Positions 43,446 to 52,502 of a stretch of 56,055 nucleotides of DNA are shown piece by piece (positions within the stretch are counted from its first letter, which is position 1; each line of letters begins with the position of its first letter). The notes below the pieces were generated by a model. That model made no database searches and was not told where the DNA came from. It saw only the letters and a program-made list of their open reading frames with translations. This stretch comes from Pseudomonadota bacterium (GTDB lineage: Bacteria > Desulfobacterota > Syntrophobacteria > Syntrophobacterales > Syntrophobacteraceae): positions 1 to 56,055 of the forward strand of contig JAEZHY010000131.1 in the NCBI GenBank assembly GCA_023416335.1, given 5' to 3'. Made by a program: the position numbers and the translations under genes.

Positions 43446-44771
43446 TTACTTGAGCAGTTCGACCAGAGCGTCCAGATCCTTCCTCCCTTTCGTTTCCGTC
43501 ACGCACAGGAGGTAGTGGTTCTGCAGTTCGGGATAGTAAGGAGCCAACGGGAGTCCCGCCACGATCTTCCGATCGAGCAGGTGTTTCCAGGTGGATTCGA
43601 AGCCGGCCGGAGATTCCACGACGAATTCGTTGAAGGTGGGAGATGCAAAGGGGACTTTGAATCCGGCCCTGATCAACTGCCGCTTGAGATATTCGCTCTT
43701 GTCGTAGTTCAACCTGGCCAGTTCGCGAAGTCCCGTGCCTCCGAGAGAAGCCATGTACATTGCTGAGGTCACCGCGCAGAGACCGCTGTTCGTGCAGATG
43801 TTGGAAGTGGCCTTTTCGCGGCGGATGTGCTGCTCGCGGGTCGAAAGAGTCAGGACGAAGCCCGGCTTGCCGTTCCTGTCCTCGGTTCGGCCGATCAGCC
43901 GTCCGGGCATGCTGCGCATGTATTGCCTGAGGCAGGCAAACATCCCGAGCCCCGGTCCGCCGTAGCTCTGCGGAATCCCGAAGCTCTGCCCCTCTCCGCA
44001 CGCGATGTCCGCGCCCTGGCTGCCGGGGTTCCTGATGAGCCCGTAAGCGAGGGGTTCGGTAAAAGAGGCGATCAGCAGGGCCTTGCTGCCCGCGATCTGA
44101 TTCTTTATGCCCGTAAGGTCTTCGATACATCCGAAAAAGTTCGGAGACTGGACTGCTATGGCGCCAAGGCCGTTCGTATCGAGCCCGCTCAGGTCCGTCC
44201 TGCCGTTTTTGAGATAGGGCAGCTCGACTATTTCGAACTCGGCGGGTTCCAGGTAGGTGCGGATCACCTGCCGATAGAACGGATGGATGAGGCTCGACAC
44301 CGCAACCTTTTTCAGCTTGCTCACCCGGGCCGCCATCAGGAGGGCCTCCGCGAGCGCCGAGGCGCCGTCGTACATGGAGGCGTTGGCGACTTCCATGCCG
44401 AGGAGGGATGCGACAAGGCTCTGGTATTCGAAGACTGCCTGCAGGGTCCCCTGGCTAATTTCCGGCTGGTAGGGGGTGTAGGCCGTCGAGAATTCCGAGC
44501 GGCCGAGAAGGTAGGAAACCGATGCCGGGATATTGTGTTCGTAGCTGCCGGCTCCCAGGAATACTTTATACTCGGGCCCCGCTGCCATCGTTTTGGCCAT
44601 TGAGCCCATGGTATCGTTCAGTTCCCATTCGGTAAGGGGCTCGGGGAGCTTGAGATCGGTCTTGCGCCTGCACGATTCGGGAATCGGCGCAAAAAGATCG
44701 TCCAGCGATTCCACCCCCACCACCCGGAGCATCTCGGCGATGTCTTCACTGGTATGAGGCAGGTATCTCAT
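43446..44771 (-). CDS. gcvPA: Glycine dehydrogenase (decarboxylating) subunit 1
   Basis: The 441-residue N-terminal half of the P protein. The start MRYLPHTSEDIAEMLRVVG is the usual beginning of the family; the longer frame to 44993 runs back through gcvH and is rejected. Other signs are FLGAGSYEHNIPASVSYL, AYTPYQPEISQGTLQAVFEY, NASMYDGASALAEALLMA and the ending LPPYYPEL-like LAPYYPELQNHYLLCVTET. It overlaps gcvH by four bases (ATGA), which couples synthesis of the two proteins. The active enzyme is expected to be a GcvPA2PB2 heterotetramer. Confidence 0.95.
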   Translation of the reverse strand: MRYLPHTSEDIAEMLRVVGVESLDDLFAPIPESCRRKTDLKLPEPLTEWELNDTMGSMAKTMAAGPEYKVFLGAGSYEHNIPASVSYLLGRSEFSTAYTPYQPEISQGTLQAVFEYQSLVASLLGMEVANASMYDGASALAEALLMAARVSKLKKVAVSSLIHPFYRQVIRTYLEPAEFEIVELPYLKNGRTDLSGLDTNGLGAIAVQSPNFFGCIEDLTGIKNQIAGSKALLIASFTEPLAYGLIRNPGSQGADIACGEGQSFGIPQSYGGPGLGMFACLRQYMRSMPGRLIGRTEDRNGKPGFVLTLSTREQHIRREKATSNICTNSGLCAVTSAMYMASLGGTGLRELARLNYDKSEYLKRQLIRAGFKVPFASPTFNEFVVESPAGFESTWKHLLDRKIVAGLPLAPYYPELQNHYLLCVTETKGRKDLDALVELLK

Positions 44772-45175
44772 TCTTTCATCCCCCTGATCATTTCGAGATA
44801 AGCGTCGGCTCCCATGAGGGCATCGAGTTCGGAAAGATCCGCAGCTTTCACTTCGGCAATCCAGCCTCCCGCGTACGGATCGGTATTCACCAGCGCGGGC
44901 GACCCTTCGAGTTCGGTATTTACGGCGACGATTTCTCCGCTGAGGGGTATATACATGGACGCCACCGCTTTGACGGACTCCAGCGTCCCGCACTCCTGTC
45001 CTCTTTCGAAGGTGGCTCCCACTTCGGGCACTTCGACGAATACCACATCTCCGAGTTGGTCCTGGGCGTAATCGGTGATGCCGATGCGGACCTTATCTCC
45101 ATCGACTTTCGCCCATTCGTGGTCCTTGGTATATTTCAGATCTGCCGGCGTAACCAGTTCGCTGATTTCCTTCAT
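44768..45175 (-). CDS. gcvH: Glycine cleavage system H protein
   Basis: A 135-residue lipoyl carrier. The modified lysine is Lys69 in the canonical ESVKAVA turn. KYTKDHEWAKVDGDKVRIGI, TDYAQDQLGDVVFVEVPEVG and NTELEGSPALVNTDPYAGGW are family hallmarks. H protein shuttles the aminomethyl arm between P, T and L proteins in the cytoplasm. It starts 14 bases after gcvT and overlaps gcvPA. Confidence 0.97.
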   Translation of the reverse strand: MKEISELVTPADLKYTKDHEWAKVDGDKVRIGITDYAQDQLGDVVFVEVPEVGATFERGQECGTLESVKAVASMYIPLSGEIVAVNTELEGSPALVNTDPYAGGWIAEVKAADLSELDALMGADAYLEMIRGMKE

Positions 45176-45189
45176 CTCTTACCCCCTTC

Positions 45190-46476
45190 TCAGAGCATTT
45201 GTTGAATGGGACGGCGCGCGGTGCGGTTCGGCCGGATATCTTCGACTATTGTCACTTTGAGTTTGCGCCGCCGGTCTTTAAGTTCCACTGTGTCACCAGG
45301 TTTCAGTTGCATTCTCACTTTGACGAAGCCGCAGCTAAGTCCCGCGGGATCGAAATTTTCGGGTTTGTCCGGGTCGGCTATGCTGTAGATACGTCCCTCA
45401 TGCCTGCCGATTCCCATATCCGATACGCAGGTCAACACCCGGCCGATCTCGCGGCCTTCCACATCCAGCACGACGGCCGGATCTTCGGTGCAGACCTTGC
45501 GCAGGTCGTTGCCCACAAAAGCAAGGGTATATTCCGGGGAGTGTCCGTTCAGGAGTGCCCCGCGCCCGAGAAAATCCTTCGTAAATCCTTTCATGTCTTC
45601 ATCGAAAGGCAGTGCAAAAGGCCATGGGTGATTGATAAAGGGCCAGTTGCCGATATCCTGGTGCGAGAGCGGAAGCACCGCGCCGGACCTCAGAGAATCA
45701 CGGGCGCCCAACCCGCATGGGATCAGGGCTAAATCTTTTCCCGCTTCCAGGATCGTTTCCCAGAGCCGGACAAAGTGCTCCGGCGCTATGAAAATTTCGA
45801 AACCGAATTCGCCCGTATAACCTGTCCGAGAAAGAAGGACCGGCGTTCCATCCTTGAGCCGCGCGCCGCCGGCCCCGGGCGATGCCGGATCGAAATGGCC
45901 CTTGAACGAAAAATAGCTCAGTTTTTCGAAAACCTTTTCCGGTGAAGCCAGGATCCTGCCGAGGATCACTGCCGACTTCGGCCCCTGAACATCGAGCTTG
46001 CCCACGCGGTCGGAAAGATCTGTTATTTCGACTTCTTTGCTTCCGCGGTGCTCCGACAAATGGCGGGCTATACGTCCACCCATACCGGCGTTTACCACGA
46101 TCATGTAGCTGCCCTGTTCGAACTGATACACGATTGCGTCGTCGATGGAATAACCATTCTCGTCGAGAAAGGCCCCATACACGCACCTGCCGGAGGTAAG
46201 AGGCTCCCTGCCTCTGCCTGCGCAGGCATCCAAGTCCTTTGTAAAACAATACTGGAGCAGGTCATGGGCATCGGATCCCCTGACGGTTACGACGGCCATA
46301 TGGCTCGTATCGAAAAGCCCCGCCGCGGTCAGCACCGCACGATGCTCGACTTTCACTCCGGCAGGGTACCAGAGCGGCATTTCGTACCCCCCGAAATTAG
46401 CCATGTTGGCACCGTGTGTCACATGCCAATCATGAAGCAGGGTCTTTGAAATCCGATCTTTTGTTGTTTTCTCCAT
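45190..46476 (-). CDS. gcvT: Aminomethyltransferase (glycine cleavage T protein)
   Basis: A 428-residue T protein that transfers the methylene group to tetrahydrofolate and releases ammonia. The ATG at 46476 is chosen because GGGAGGAA lies just upstream; the in-frame start at 46497 would place that site inside the gene. Signs include GYEMPLWYPAGVKVEHRAVL, LFDTSHMAVVTVRG, KLDVQGPKSAVIL, SRTGYTGEFGFEIFI and PCGLGARDSLR. It is about 50 residues longer than E. coli GcvT, mostly in the middle (KDLDACAGRGREPLTSGRCV). Promoter-distal to the Lrp-like gene by 43 bases. Confidence 0.94.
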   Translation of the reverse strand: MEKTTKDRISKTLLHDWHVTHGANMANFGGYEMPLWYPAGVKVEHRAVLTAAGLFDTSHMAVVTVRGSDAHDLLQYCFTKDLDACAGRGREPLTSGRCVYGAFLDENGYSIDDAIVYQFEQGSYMIVVNAGMGGRIARHLSEHRGSKEVEITDLSDRVGKLDVQGPKSAVILGRILASPEKVFEKLSYFSFKGHFDPASPGAGGARLKDGTPVLLSRTGYTGEFGFEIFIAPEHFVRLWETILEAGKDLALIPCGLGARDSLRSGAVLPLSHQDIGNWPFINHPWPFALPFDEDMKGFTKDFLGRGALLNGHSPEYTLAFVGNDLRKVCTEDPAVVLDVEGREIGRVLTCVSDMGIGRHEGRIYSIADPDKPENFDPAGLSCGFVKVRMQLKPGDTVELKDRRRKLKVTIVEDIRPNRTARRPIQQML

Positions 46477-46519
46477 ATAAGAATTCCTCCCGGACAAATG
46501 AATCCAGGCACATATATGT

Positions 46520-46963
46520 TCAGAATATGTATGGGACTTTCTGGTTATAGCTTTTGTAAATTACGAAAGTCTCAACGGAGACGACGTCTTTGAGGCGTGA
46601 CACCTCCTGGGTATAGAACTCGAGCAGATCGAAGTCGTCTTTCAGAAGCACCAGCAGGATCAGATCGAACCGCCCCGTCACTACACTTACCGAAACCACA
46701 CCCTTCAGTTTGCTGAACTCCTCGCCTTTCTTGACCAGGTCCATATTCTGGAGCCTCACGCCGACCATGACCAGCTTGTGGCCCGGAATCGATTCATGGT
46801 CCACCAGGCCGGAAATCTGCAGGATCTCCTCATCGATGAGCTTGTTGACCCTGGAGCGCACCGTGTTCTCGGTGAGGCCAAGTTCTTCCGCAATTTTCTT
46901 GAAGGATTTTCTCCCGTCGCGAAGCTGCGTGATTATTGCGAGATTGACGCCGTCGATTTTCAT
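46520..46963 (-). CDS. Lrp/AsnC-family regulator
   Basis: A 147-residue regulator from the ATG at 46963, which has GGAG six bases upstream; the longer frame to 47062 enters the promoter region. An N-terminal helix-turn-helix (KSFKKIAEELGLTENTVRSR) is followed by a RAM ligand-binding domain (LVMVGVRLQNMD, then VVSVSVVTGRFDLILLVLL). Lrp-family proteins sense amino acids, and glycine is the natural guess because gcvT follows at once. It is likely to control both its own operon and the divergent lpdA. That regulation is inferred from position. Confidence 0.9.
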   Translation of the reverse strand: MKIDGVNLAIITQLRDGRKSFKKIAEELGLTENTVRSRVNKLIDEEILQISGLVDHESIPGHKLVMVGVRLQNMDLVKKGEEFSKLKGVVSVSVVTGRFDLILLVLLKDDFDLLEFYTQEVSRLKDVVSVETFVIYKSYNQKVPYIF

Positions 46964-47191
46964 GAGATACTCCGGGTTGGACAGCAGGGAATGTGTGCGC
47001 CAATCGAAAACCAAATTTCCGATTGCAGAAAGGATTCTAAAATAAATTCTTGAAAAACTCAAATTTTCGTTACTATTTTTACGGATAATGAAATAATCTT
47101 TTTACCGAATCTTGTTTCGAAATTCGGAAGACCGAAGTACCCGTCCCGAGGCAGTGAACATTCAAGCAGGCAACAGCTGGAGAATCGACAA
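46964..47191. promoter_or_regulatory. Divergent promoter region of the glycine-cleavage operon and lpdA
   Basis: An AT-rich 228-base region between divergent genes, with T and A tracts at 47035-47105. A palindrome with six-base arms CCGAAT and ATTCGG separated by 11 bases lies at 47106-47128. Its position between the two start sites suits an operator for the Lrp-like protein. No glycine riboswitch pattern was recognised on either strand. Confidence 0.5.
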
Positions 47192-48619
47192 ATGGCAACG
47201 AAGGTCGCAATCATCGGCGCAGGGCCGGGAGGATATATCGCGGCGGTCCGTGCGGCGCAACTGGGCGCCGAAGTGAGTCTTGTGGAACGGGACAACGTCG
47301 GGGGTACCTGCCTCAACCGGGGGTGCATCCCGTCGAAGGTGATGCTGACAACCGCCGAAATGCTCGAAAAATTCCGCCGGGCACAGGAGTTCGGCCTCAG
47401 GCTCGACGGAGGAGTGAGCCCGGATATGGGACTGCTTGCGGCGCGCAAGGCCAGGGTGATCCAGGACCAGTCCAAGGGGATTCTCGATCTGCTGGGCCGC
47501 AACAAGGTCGAATACCTGCGCGGGAAAGCAATCGTTTCCGGACATGGATCGCTGACCGTGCAGTCGCCCGACGGCCAGATCCGGGAAGTCGCCTGGGATA
47601 AGCTGATCGTGGCAACCGGTACGCAGCCGTTCGAGTTCCCGGCTATTCCGTTCGAAGCCGGCAGGATCCTCTCGAGTGACGACGTCCTGTCGCTTCAGGA
47701 AATACCGAAATCGGTGATGATACTCGGAGGAGGAGTCATCGGGTGCGAGTTCGCCTTCATGCTCGGAATGCTCGGCTCGGAAGTGACGCTCGTCGAGGCG
47801 ATGGACCGGCTGCTTCCTCTGCCGTCGGTGGACGAGGACTGCTCGAAAGTCCTCCAACGGGAAATGAAGAAGCGCAAGATCAAATTCATCGTGAGCCGCA
47901 CGGTTACGAGTGTTGAAAAAGATGCGGAAAAGCTCCGCGTGACCCTTGGCTCATCGCCCTTTTCGTCAGGTACCCGGGACGAAAAACCGGTGACGGTGGA
48001 AATCGAGAAACTGGTTGTATGTATCGGACGCAGTCCGAACACGGCGGGTCTGGGCCTGGAAAAGCTTGGGACGGTTGCGGACGCCAAAGGATGGATAACA
48101 GTCAACGAACGCATGGAAACAAATGTTCCGGGTGTTTATGCCGTGGGCGACATTCTCGGTCCGTCAAGGATAATGCTGGCGCACGTTGCGTCAACGGAGG
48201 GGCTGGTTGCCGCGGAAAACGCTATGGGCGGCAATCGCGTGATGGAATATGACGTCGTGCCCGGAGCGATCTTCACGGTCCCGGAGATTGCCAACGTGGG
48301 GCTTACAGAGACGGGAGCACGTCGGAAAGGCCTTCCGGTCGGAGCCGCAAGCGTCCTTTTCAGGACCATCGGGAAAGCCCAGATAACAGGGGACATCGCG
48401 GGGGAAGCCAAGATCGTATTCAATTCCGAATCAGGCAAGATTCTGGGCGTCCACATCATCGGGCCGCACGCGACGGACCTCATAGCCGAAGGCACTCTCG
48501 CCGTAAAAATGGGCGCAACGGTTCGGGACCTGGCCGAAACGATCCATGCCCACCCGACCCTCCCTGAGGTTATGTCTGAGGCTTCTTTTAGATCGCTCGA
48601 GTTTATTTCCAACGGATAG
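47192..48619 (+). CDS. lpdA: Dihydrolipoyl dehydrogenase (L protein)
   Basis: A 475-residue flavoprotein that reoxidises dihydrolipoyl groups and reduces NAD+. FAD site KVAIIGAGPGGYIAAVRAAQ lies at the N-terminus. The redox disulfide is Cys40/Cys45 in GGTCLNRGCIPSK. The NAD site is VMILGGGVIGCEFAFMLGM. VYAVGDI closes the FAD domain, and HAHPTLPEVMSEA near the C-terminus gives the catalytic His-Glu pair. No lipoyl domain is fused. It is divergent from the gcv operon, which would lack an L protein without it. Confidence 0.96.
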   Translation: MATKVAIIGAGPGGYIAAVRAAQLGAEVSLVERDNVGGTCLNRGCIPSKVMLTTAEMLEKFRRAQEFGLRLDGGVSPDMGLLAARKARVIQDQSKGILDLLGRNKVEYLRGKAIVSGHGSLTVQSPDGQIREVAWDKLIVATGTQPFEFPAIPFEAGRILSSDDVLSLQEIPKSVMILGGGVIGCEFAFMLGMLGSEVTLVEAMDRLLPLPSVDEDCSKVLQREMKKRKIKFIVSRTVTSVEKDAEKLRVTLGSSPFSSGTRDEKPVTVEIEKLVVCIGRSPNTAGLGLEKLGTVADAKGWITVNERMETNVPGVYAVGDILGPSRIMLAHVASTEGLVAAENAMGGNRVMEYDVVPGAIFTVPEIANVGLTETGARRKGLPVGAASVLFRTIGKAQITGDIAGEAKIVFNSESGKILGVHIIGPHATDLIAEGTLAVKMGATVRDLAETIHAHPTLPEVMSEASFRSLEFISNG

Positions 48620-48687
48620 TCGCCTGGCAGGAAATCGGCAATTGAATAAGTAGCCTCGAAGAGATGGGGTTCCCAGGCATCGGGGGG

Positions 48688-48872
48688 CTGTTGCCCAAAT
48701 GGCCACAAACTCTTTTGCCTGGCGTTTTGCGACCAAGTTCCCCAACCCGTCATCCCAGTGCTTTTGAGCCGGGAGCCAGAGTTTCTAATGCATTGAATTC
48801 ACGGCTAATCCGCCCTAAAGCCTGCATTCCGGTGTGAACTTGTCCTGATCGAAGAGAAGGGCCGGAATGACG
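48688..48872 (+). repeat. Dispersed intergenic repeat family A, copy 2
   Basis: The same-orientation partner of 12190-12378. The 3' block from CCGGTGTGAACTTGTCCTGA to GGGCCGGAATGACG is almost identical. CTGTTGCCCAAATGG at the 5' end is identical. Confidence 0.75.
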
Positions 48873-49076
48873 CAAATCGTGGTCCACGAGCCATTCGAGG
48901 TATCGCGGCCGCCCCACCCCCTTGATGCCTTCAGCCAGGTCGCTTTCCAACTCGTTCCATGCGCAGTAGCCCCGTTCTTCACTTCCTGAGTCCCCCGACC
49001 CGACATTCCAAAGAACGTGCTCGTCTTCCTTTATTTCGAGTTCTACACCTCTGTCCGTCTTCAGGACACACCACAA
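48750..49076 (-). pseudogene. Small gene fragment whose 3' end runs into repeat A
   Basis: A minus frame from a TTG at 49076 reads LKTDRGVELEIKEDEHVLWN, then GYCAWNELESDLAEGIKGVG and RYLEWLVDHDLRH. This has normal protein character. The remaining 40 residues are simply repeat A read in reverse (from about 48872 down). There is no ribosome site, so it may be a remnant cut by the repeat. No family is recognised. Confidence 0.3.
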
Positions 49077-49605
49077 CTGTTACCATCTGATTTCCTCCGC
49101 CTTTTTTTGGTTCAGCCCGGTAAATCCGACACCCGCCATAATGGCCTTTCCTATAATCTGTAGGTGCTCGCGCCTTGCGAGTACCCGATGACCGCAATTT
49201 TTTCTCTCGTTAACTCTCGATATTTCCATTGGGCAACCATCATGCCAAGCCTGATGCACAGCGATTTCCGCGATATATCCTGGTTCATTCTGCGCGAGTT
49301 GCGGAGACCGTGCCGGAACTTTGTCCTGAATTCCGGGACTACGGGACATGGGCAACAGGCTGCAATGGGCATCAATTGCATGCCGGGAGCGGGTTTCCCT
49401 CAAGCAACGACCCAAATCTGCCGAATAGAGGTACAGTCATTTCGAGCTTTGCAAGACGGGGATACTCGAACGCCCGAATTGGCGCTTCAAGAAAGCAAAC
49501 CGGAGGAGTAATCTGAGACCTCCCGGGGAGAAATTTACAGCCATCCTTACTGGAGGGGACGCAGCACTGTCAACTTCACAGGACAAGAGAGGAATCGGCA
49601 TCACC

Positions 49606-51117
49606 ATGGACTGCCTCGAACTCAAGCTGCCGGTTGATTCAGGCTATTTTTACATCGCGATGAATTTCATAAGGGGATGCGCCGAGTCTTTTGGTTTCAA
49701 AGACCGTCCTGCCCTGAACGATATCGAACTGGCTGCCGAAGAGGCGGTCACGAACGTTTTTGCCCATGCCCTTCCCACCGACGAAGAACCGAACTTCACG
49801 ATAATCTGCAGAAAAATAGCCGCAGGGATCGAGATCCTCGTTCGCGACAGGGGGATTCCCTTCGACCCGAACCGGGTGGCGCACTTCGACCCCGCGATTC
49901 TCGCGACGGGAGAAGATGTTCGGGGACTCGGGCTGTTTCTGATCAGGAACGCCGTGGACAGGCTGACTTACAGGAACCTCGGCAGAGAAGGCAAAGAAGT
50001 TCAGCTGATAAAGTTTCGCGACCGCCAACTGCCCACGGGTATGCCGGAGCGCCCGGAAGAGAACCGCTCAAACGGCACAGCCCTGCCGAGGGGACGAAAG
50101 CGATGCGAACTCGATGTCCGCATGTTCAAACCAGAAGATGCGATCGAAGTGGCGCGGTGCGCTTACCTGATGCACGGATATACCTTCTACGATGAAGACG
50201 TGTACTACCCCGAGGTCCTGGAGGAACTGCACAACACGGGCAAGATGACGGCCGCCCTGGCGGTCACCCCGGAAGGTGAAGTGGCCCTCTTCAACGCCTT
50301 GCTCCGGCACGAACCGGATTCTCCGACAGCGGAAATGACTTATGTCCTGGTAAATCCTGGAATTCGAGCACCCGGTGCCATGGAAAAAGTCGGCCGATAT
50401 CTGCTGGAAAACGAGAGCCGATGGCTTAAAGGCATAACCTCGGCAGTGACGACCAGTCACACGCTGACACAGAACGTGATGGCAAGAAATGGCTTCATCC
50501 CGATTGCGATATATCTCTGCGCCGACGCAGCCGAATGGAAATTCCATTTCCTGAATAGAGAAGACCAGGCCAGGGATATGATTTCCGATGTCGCTTTTTT
50601 CATGTTTCTCGCACCTCCCCCACCTCCGGATGTCTACGCGCCCGCCCGCCATCGCGAGATGATCGGGAAAATCTACGAGCGGCTCGGAGTTCAGCCAAAC
50701 TGGATGGAACCTCCCGCCGAAGTTGCGCGGTATTCCGGGGGGGCTCGGGCCAAACTGGAAACGGAGATCCTCGAAGGCGAGAAGAATGCCCGGATAACCG
50801 TCATGGAATACGGACAGGACCTCACAAATCACGTCGAAAGCTTTGTCCGGGAATGCCGCCGGAGAGACATTCGGTTCATCGAACTCAAGCTCCCTATGGG
50901 CCGACCGGAAATATGCTTCTATGTCGGGCAGCTGGAGAAATTGGGATTTTTCTTTTGCGGAATCATGCCAATGGGAAAATTCGGGGATTACCTGCTCCTG
51001 CAGATGCCTTCGGAATGGGATATCAACTACGATGCAATAAAGATCTCCTCCGAGGACGGCCGCCTCTTGTTCGATTACGTCCGCAACTGTGAGAAGGAAC
51101 GACATGCGAGCGCGTGA
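49606..51117 (+). CDS. HATPase (RsbW-like) and GNAT fusion protein
   Basis: A 503-residue cytoplasmic protein. Residues 1 to about 135 form an anti-sigma-factor-type ATPase: DIELAAEEAVTNVFAHAL gives the N-box, RDRGIPFDPN the G1 box and GLGLFLIRNAVDRLTY the G2 box. After a linker, about 165-330 resembles a GNAT acetyltransferase (MFKPEDAIEVARCAYLMHGY, TYVLVNPGIRAPGAMEKVGR, then a YLLENE helix). The last 150 residues look like a further GNAT-like half (IRFIELKLPMGRPEICFYVG, then LEKLGFFFCGIMP). RsbW-like kinases phosphorylate anti-anti-sigma factors; none is adjacent. It overlaps the MFS gene by 14 bases and so is coupled to it. Confidence 0.8.
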   Translation: MDCLELKLPVDSGYFYIAMNFIRGCAESFGFKDRPALNDIELAAEEAVTNVFAHALPTDEEPNFTIICRKIAAGIEILVRDRGIPFDPNRVAHFDPAILATGEDVRGLGLFLIRNAVDRLTYRNLGREGKEVQLIKFRDRQLPTGMPERPEENRSNGTALPRGRKRCELDVRMFKPEDAIEVARCAYLMHGYTFYDEDVYYPEVLEELHNTGKMTAALAVTPEGEVALFNALLRHEPDSPTAEMTYVLVNPGIRAPGAMEKVGRYLLENESRWLKGITSAVTTSHTLTQNVMARNGFIPIAIYLCADAAEWKFHFLNREDQARDMISDVAFFMFLAPPPPPDVYAPARHREMIGKIYERLGVQPNWMEPPAEVARYSGGARAKLETEILEGEKNARITVMEYGQDLTNHVESFVRECRRRDIRFIELKLPMGRPEICFYVGQLEKLGFFFCGIMPMGKFGDYLLLQMPSEWDINYDAIKISSEDGRLLFDYVRNCEKERHASA

Positions 51118-52309
51118 CCTGCTTTATTTTACTGCTTTTACACTCCTGGAACTTGTGGCGGCCATCGAAGTAACGGCAATGCTGGTCGCATCGCCCAGAA
51201 TCGCCTCGATACTGGGAATCGACAGCGACCATGCGGGCTGGATCCTGAATTCCTATCTCTACCCCGTCTTCGTGGTCCTGCTGCTCCTCCTCATTCGCGA
51301 CGGAAACTGGGTAAAACGAATCTTCTCAGCACGGGCGATCTTCATCACCGGACTTGGACTTTTCGTCGCGGGAAATCTGCTCAGCGGCTGCTGCTCGGTT
51401 CCGTCCCTTTTCTTCGCGGGCAGAATCGTTCAGGCGGTCGGCGGCGCCCTGGCGTACCTGGGGCAGCTCTGGACAGCCATGGTCTATTTCCGGCAGCGGC
51501 TGGTAACCGTGATGTTCTGGGGGGAATGCGGCCTCGCGATCGGCATCATCTCAGGCCCGATGATCGGGGGTTACCTGGTCGCCTGGGGGGAAAGCGGGTG
51601 GAGGACCATTTTCTTTTTCAACGCGGCCCTTGCGCTTGTGACCGTTGCCGCCGGCCTGGCAGGGCTTTTCTCCCGGCAGTCCGACGTCGCGTCCGCGTCT
51701 GTTGCGGATAATCCCGCAAACGGGGGCTGGAGGGAAGTCTATCGACTTCTGGCAATCCAATGGGCCGTTATGGTTGCCGCAGTGGGCGGAGAATACCTGC
51801 TTTCCAACTACTACCAGTTCCAGGAAGGACTTTCGGCGCGTTTTGTCGGATGGATTACCTCGGCCGCATCGGTCGGGGCCGTAACGGGCAGCGCACTGGT
51901 GGCTTCGCGTCCCGAGAGAACCGACGGATGGCTTCGGCTTGGCCTTACCGCGCTCATAGCGGCAATACCCGTTCTTGGTCTCTGCCTGGTTTGGCTGCCA
52001 CCCTTGTGGAATGTTCCGATCCTGTTCGTTCTCGGAGTCGGCATGGGCATGGCCAGCGTGAGCCTTTACGCCCGTATCGCGGATGCAGCCCCCGCGGACG
52101 GTTTCTTCCGGGTCTCTATCCTCTACCTGTTGGCCCAGCAACTCGGGAACGCGGTGGGAGTGCAAATCGAGGAAGCAGTGGCACCCTTGCATTCTCATCC
52201 TCTGGCACCGGCAATTCTGCTGGCCACGCCTCTGTTCCTGGCGGCGGTTCTTACGTTGCGGCGCAAACCCGCAGCAGACGCCGTGTCCGGAACGATCCCC
52301 AACGCGTGA
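51104..52309 (+). CDS. Major facilitator superfamily transporter
   Basis: A 401-residue integral membrane protein. The ATG at 51104 is preferred because AGAAGGAAC lies directly upstream; a GTG at 51089 is in frame. About 12 hydrophobic segments are visible. The first half includes GWILNSYLYPVFVVLLLLLI, FFAGRIVQAVGGALAYLGQL and GECGLAIGIISGPMIGGYL. The last of these is an MFS motif-C-like G-x-x-x-GP-x-x-GG, typical of proton-driven drug exporters. The substrate is unknown. It overlaps the HATPase-GNAT gene, so the two are probably one functional unit. Confidence 0.85.
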   Translation: MRARDLLYFTAFTLLELVAAIEVTAMLVASPRIASILGIDSDHAGWILNSYLYPVFVVLLLLLIRDGNWVKRIFSARAIFITGLGLFVAGNLLSGCCSVPSLFFAGRIVQAVGGALAYLGQLWTAMVYFRQRLVTVMFWGECGLAIGIISGPMIGGYLVAWGESGWRTIFFFNAALALVTVAAGLAGLFSRQSDVASASVADNPANGGWREVYRLLAIQWAVMVAAVGGEYLLSNYYQFQEGLSARFVGWITSAASVGAVTGSALVASRPERTDGWLRLGLTALIAAIPVLGLCLVWLPPLWNVPILFVLGVGMGMASVSLYARIADAAPADGFFRVSILYLLAQQLGNAVGVQIEEAVAPLHSHPLAPAILLATPLFLAAVLTLRRKPAADAVSGTIPNA

Positions 52310-52502
52310 GGTCCGAGGCTTTGCGGTCGGGTGCTAAAGTCTACTAATTTGGTAATTTCTCCCAGTCCGGAATTTTTCTTTTGTTGGCGGGTCCAATTTG
52401 ATGGCAATATATGTGCAGCGGCATCTGCTTTGACGGAGCCGTGCAGTCCAATTCAATCCGGAAAAGTGTTCAACCCCGATCAGCAGTGAGAGGAGACCCG
52501 CA

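Larger units (their letters stand above)
48620..49605. other. Intergenic region with a repeat and a possible gene fragment
   Basis: Nearly 1 kb without a firm gene. It holds repeat family A copy 2 (48688-48872) and a possible minus gene fragment just beyond it. The stretch 49080-49500 has open frames on both strands but no recognisable domain. Confidence 0.4.

Noticed and set aside
46477..47191. Glycine riboswitch upstream of the gcv operon
   Set aside because: Neither strand shows the paired glycine-aptamer pattern, and an Lrp-like regulator gene leads the operon instead.
49080..49511. Small ORFs on both strands between lpdA and the HATPase-GNAT gene
   Set aside because: No domain, no ribosome site and mutual overlap; left as intergenic.
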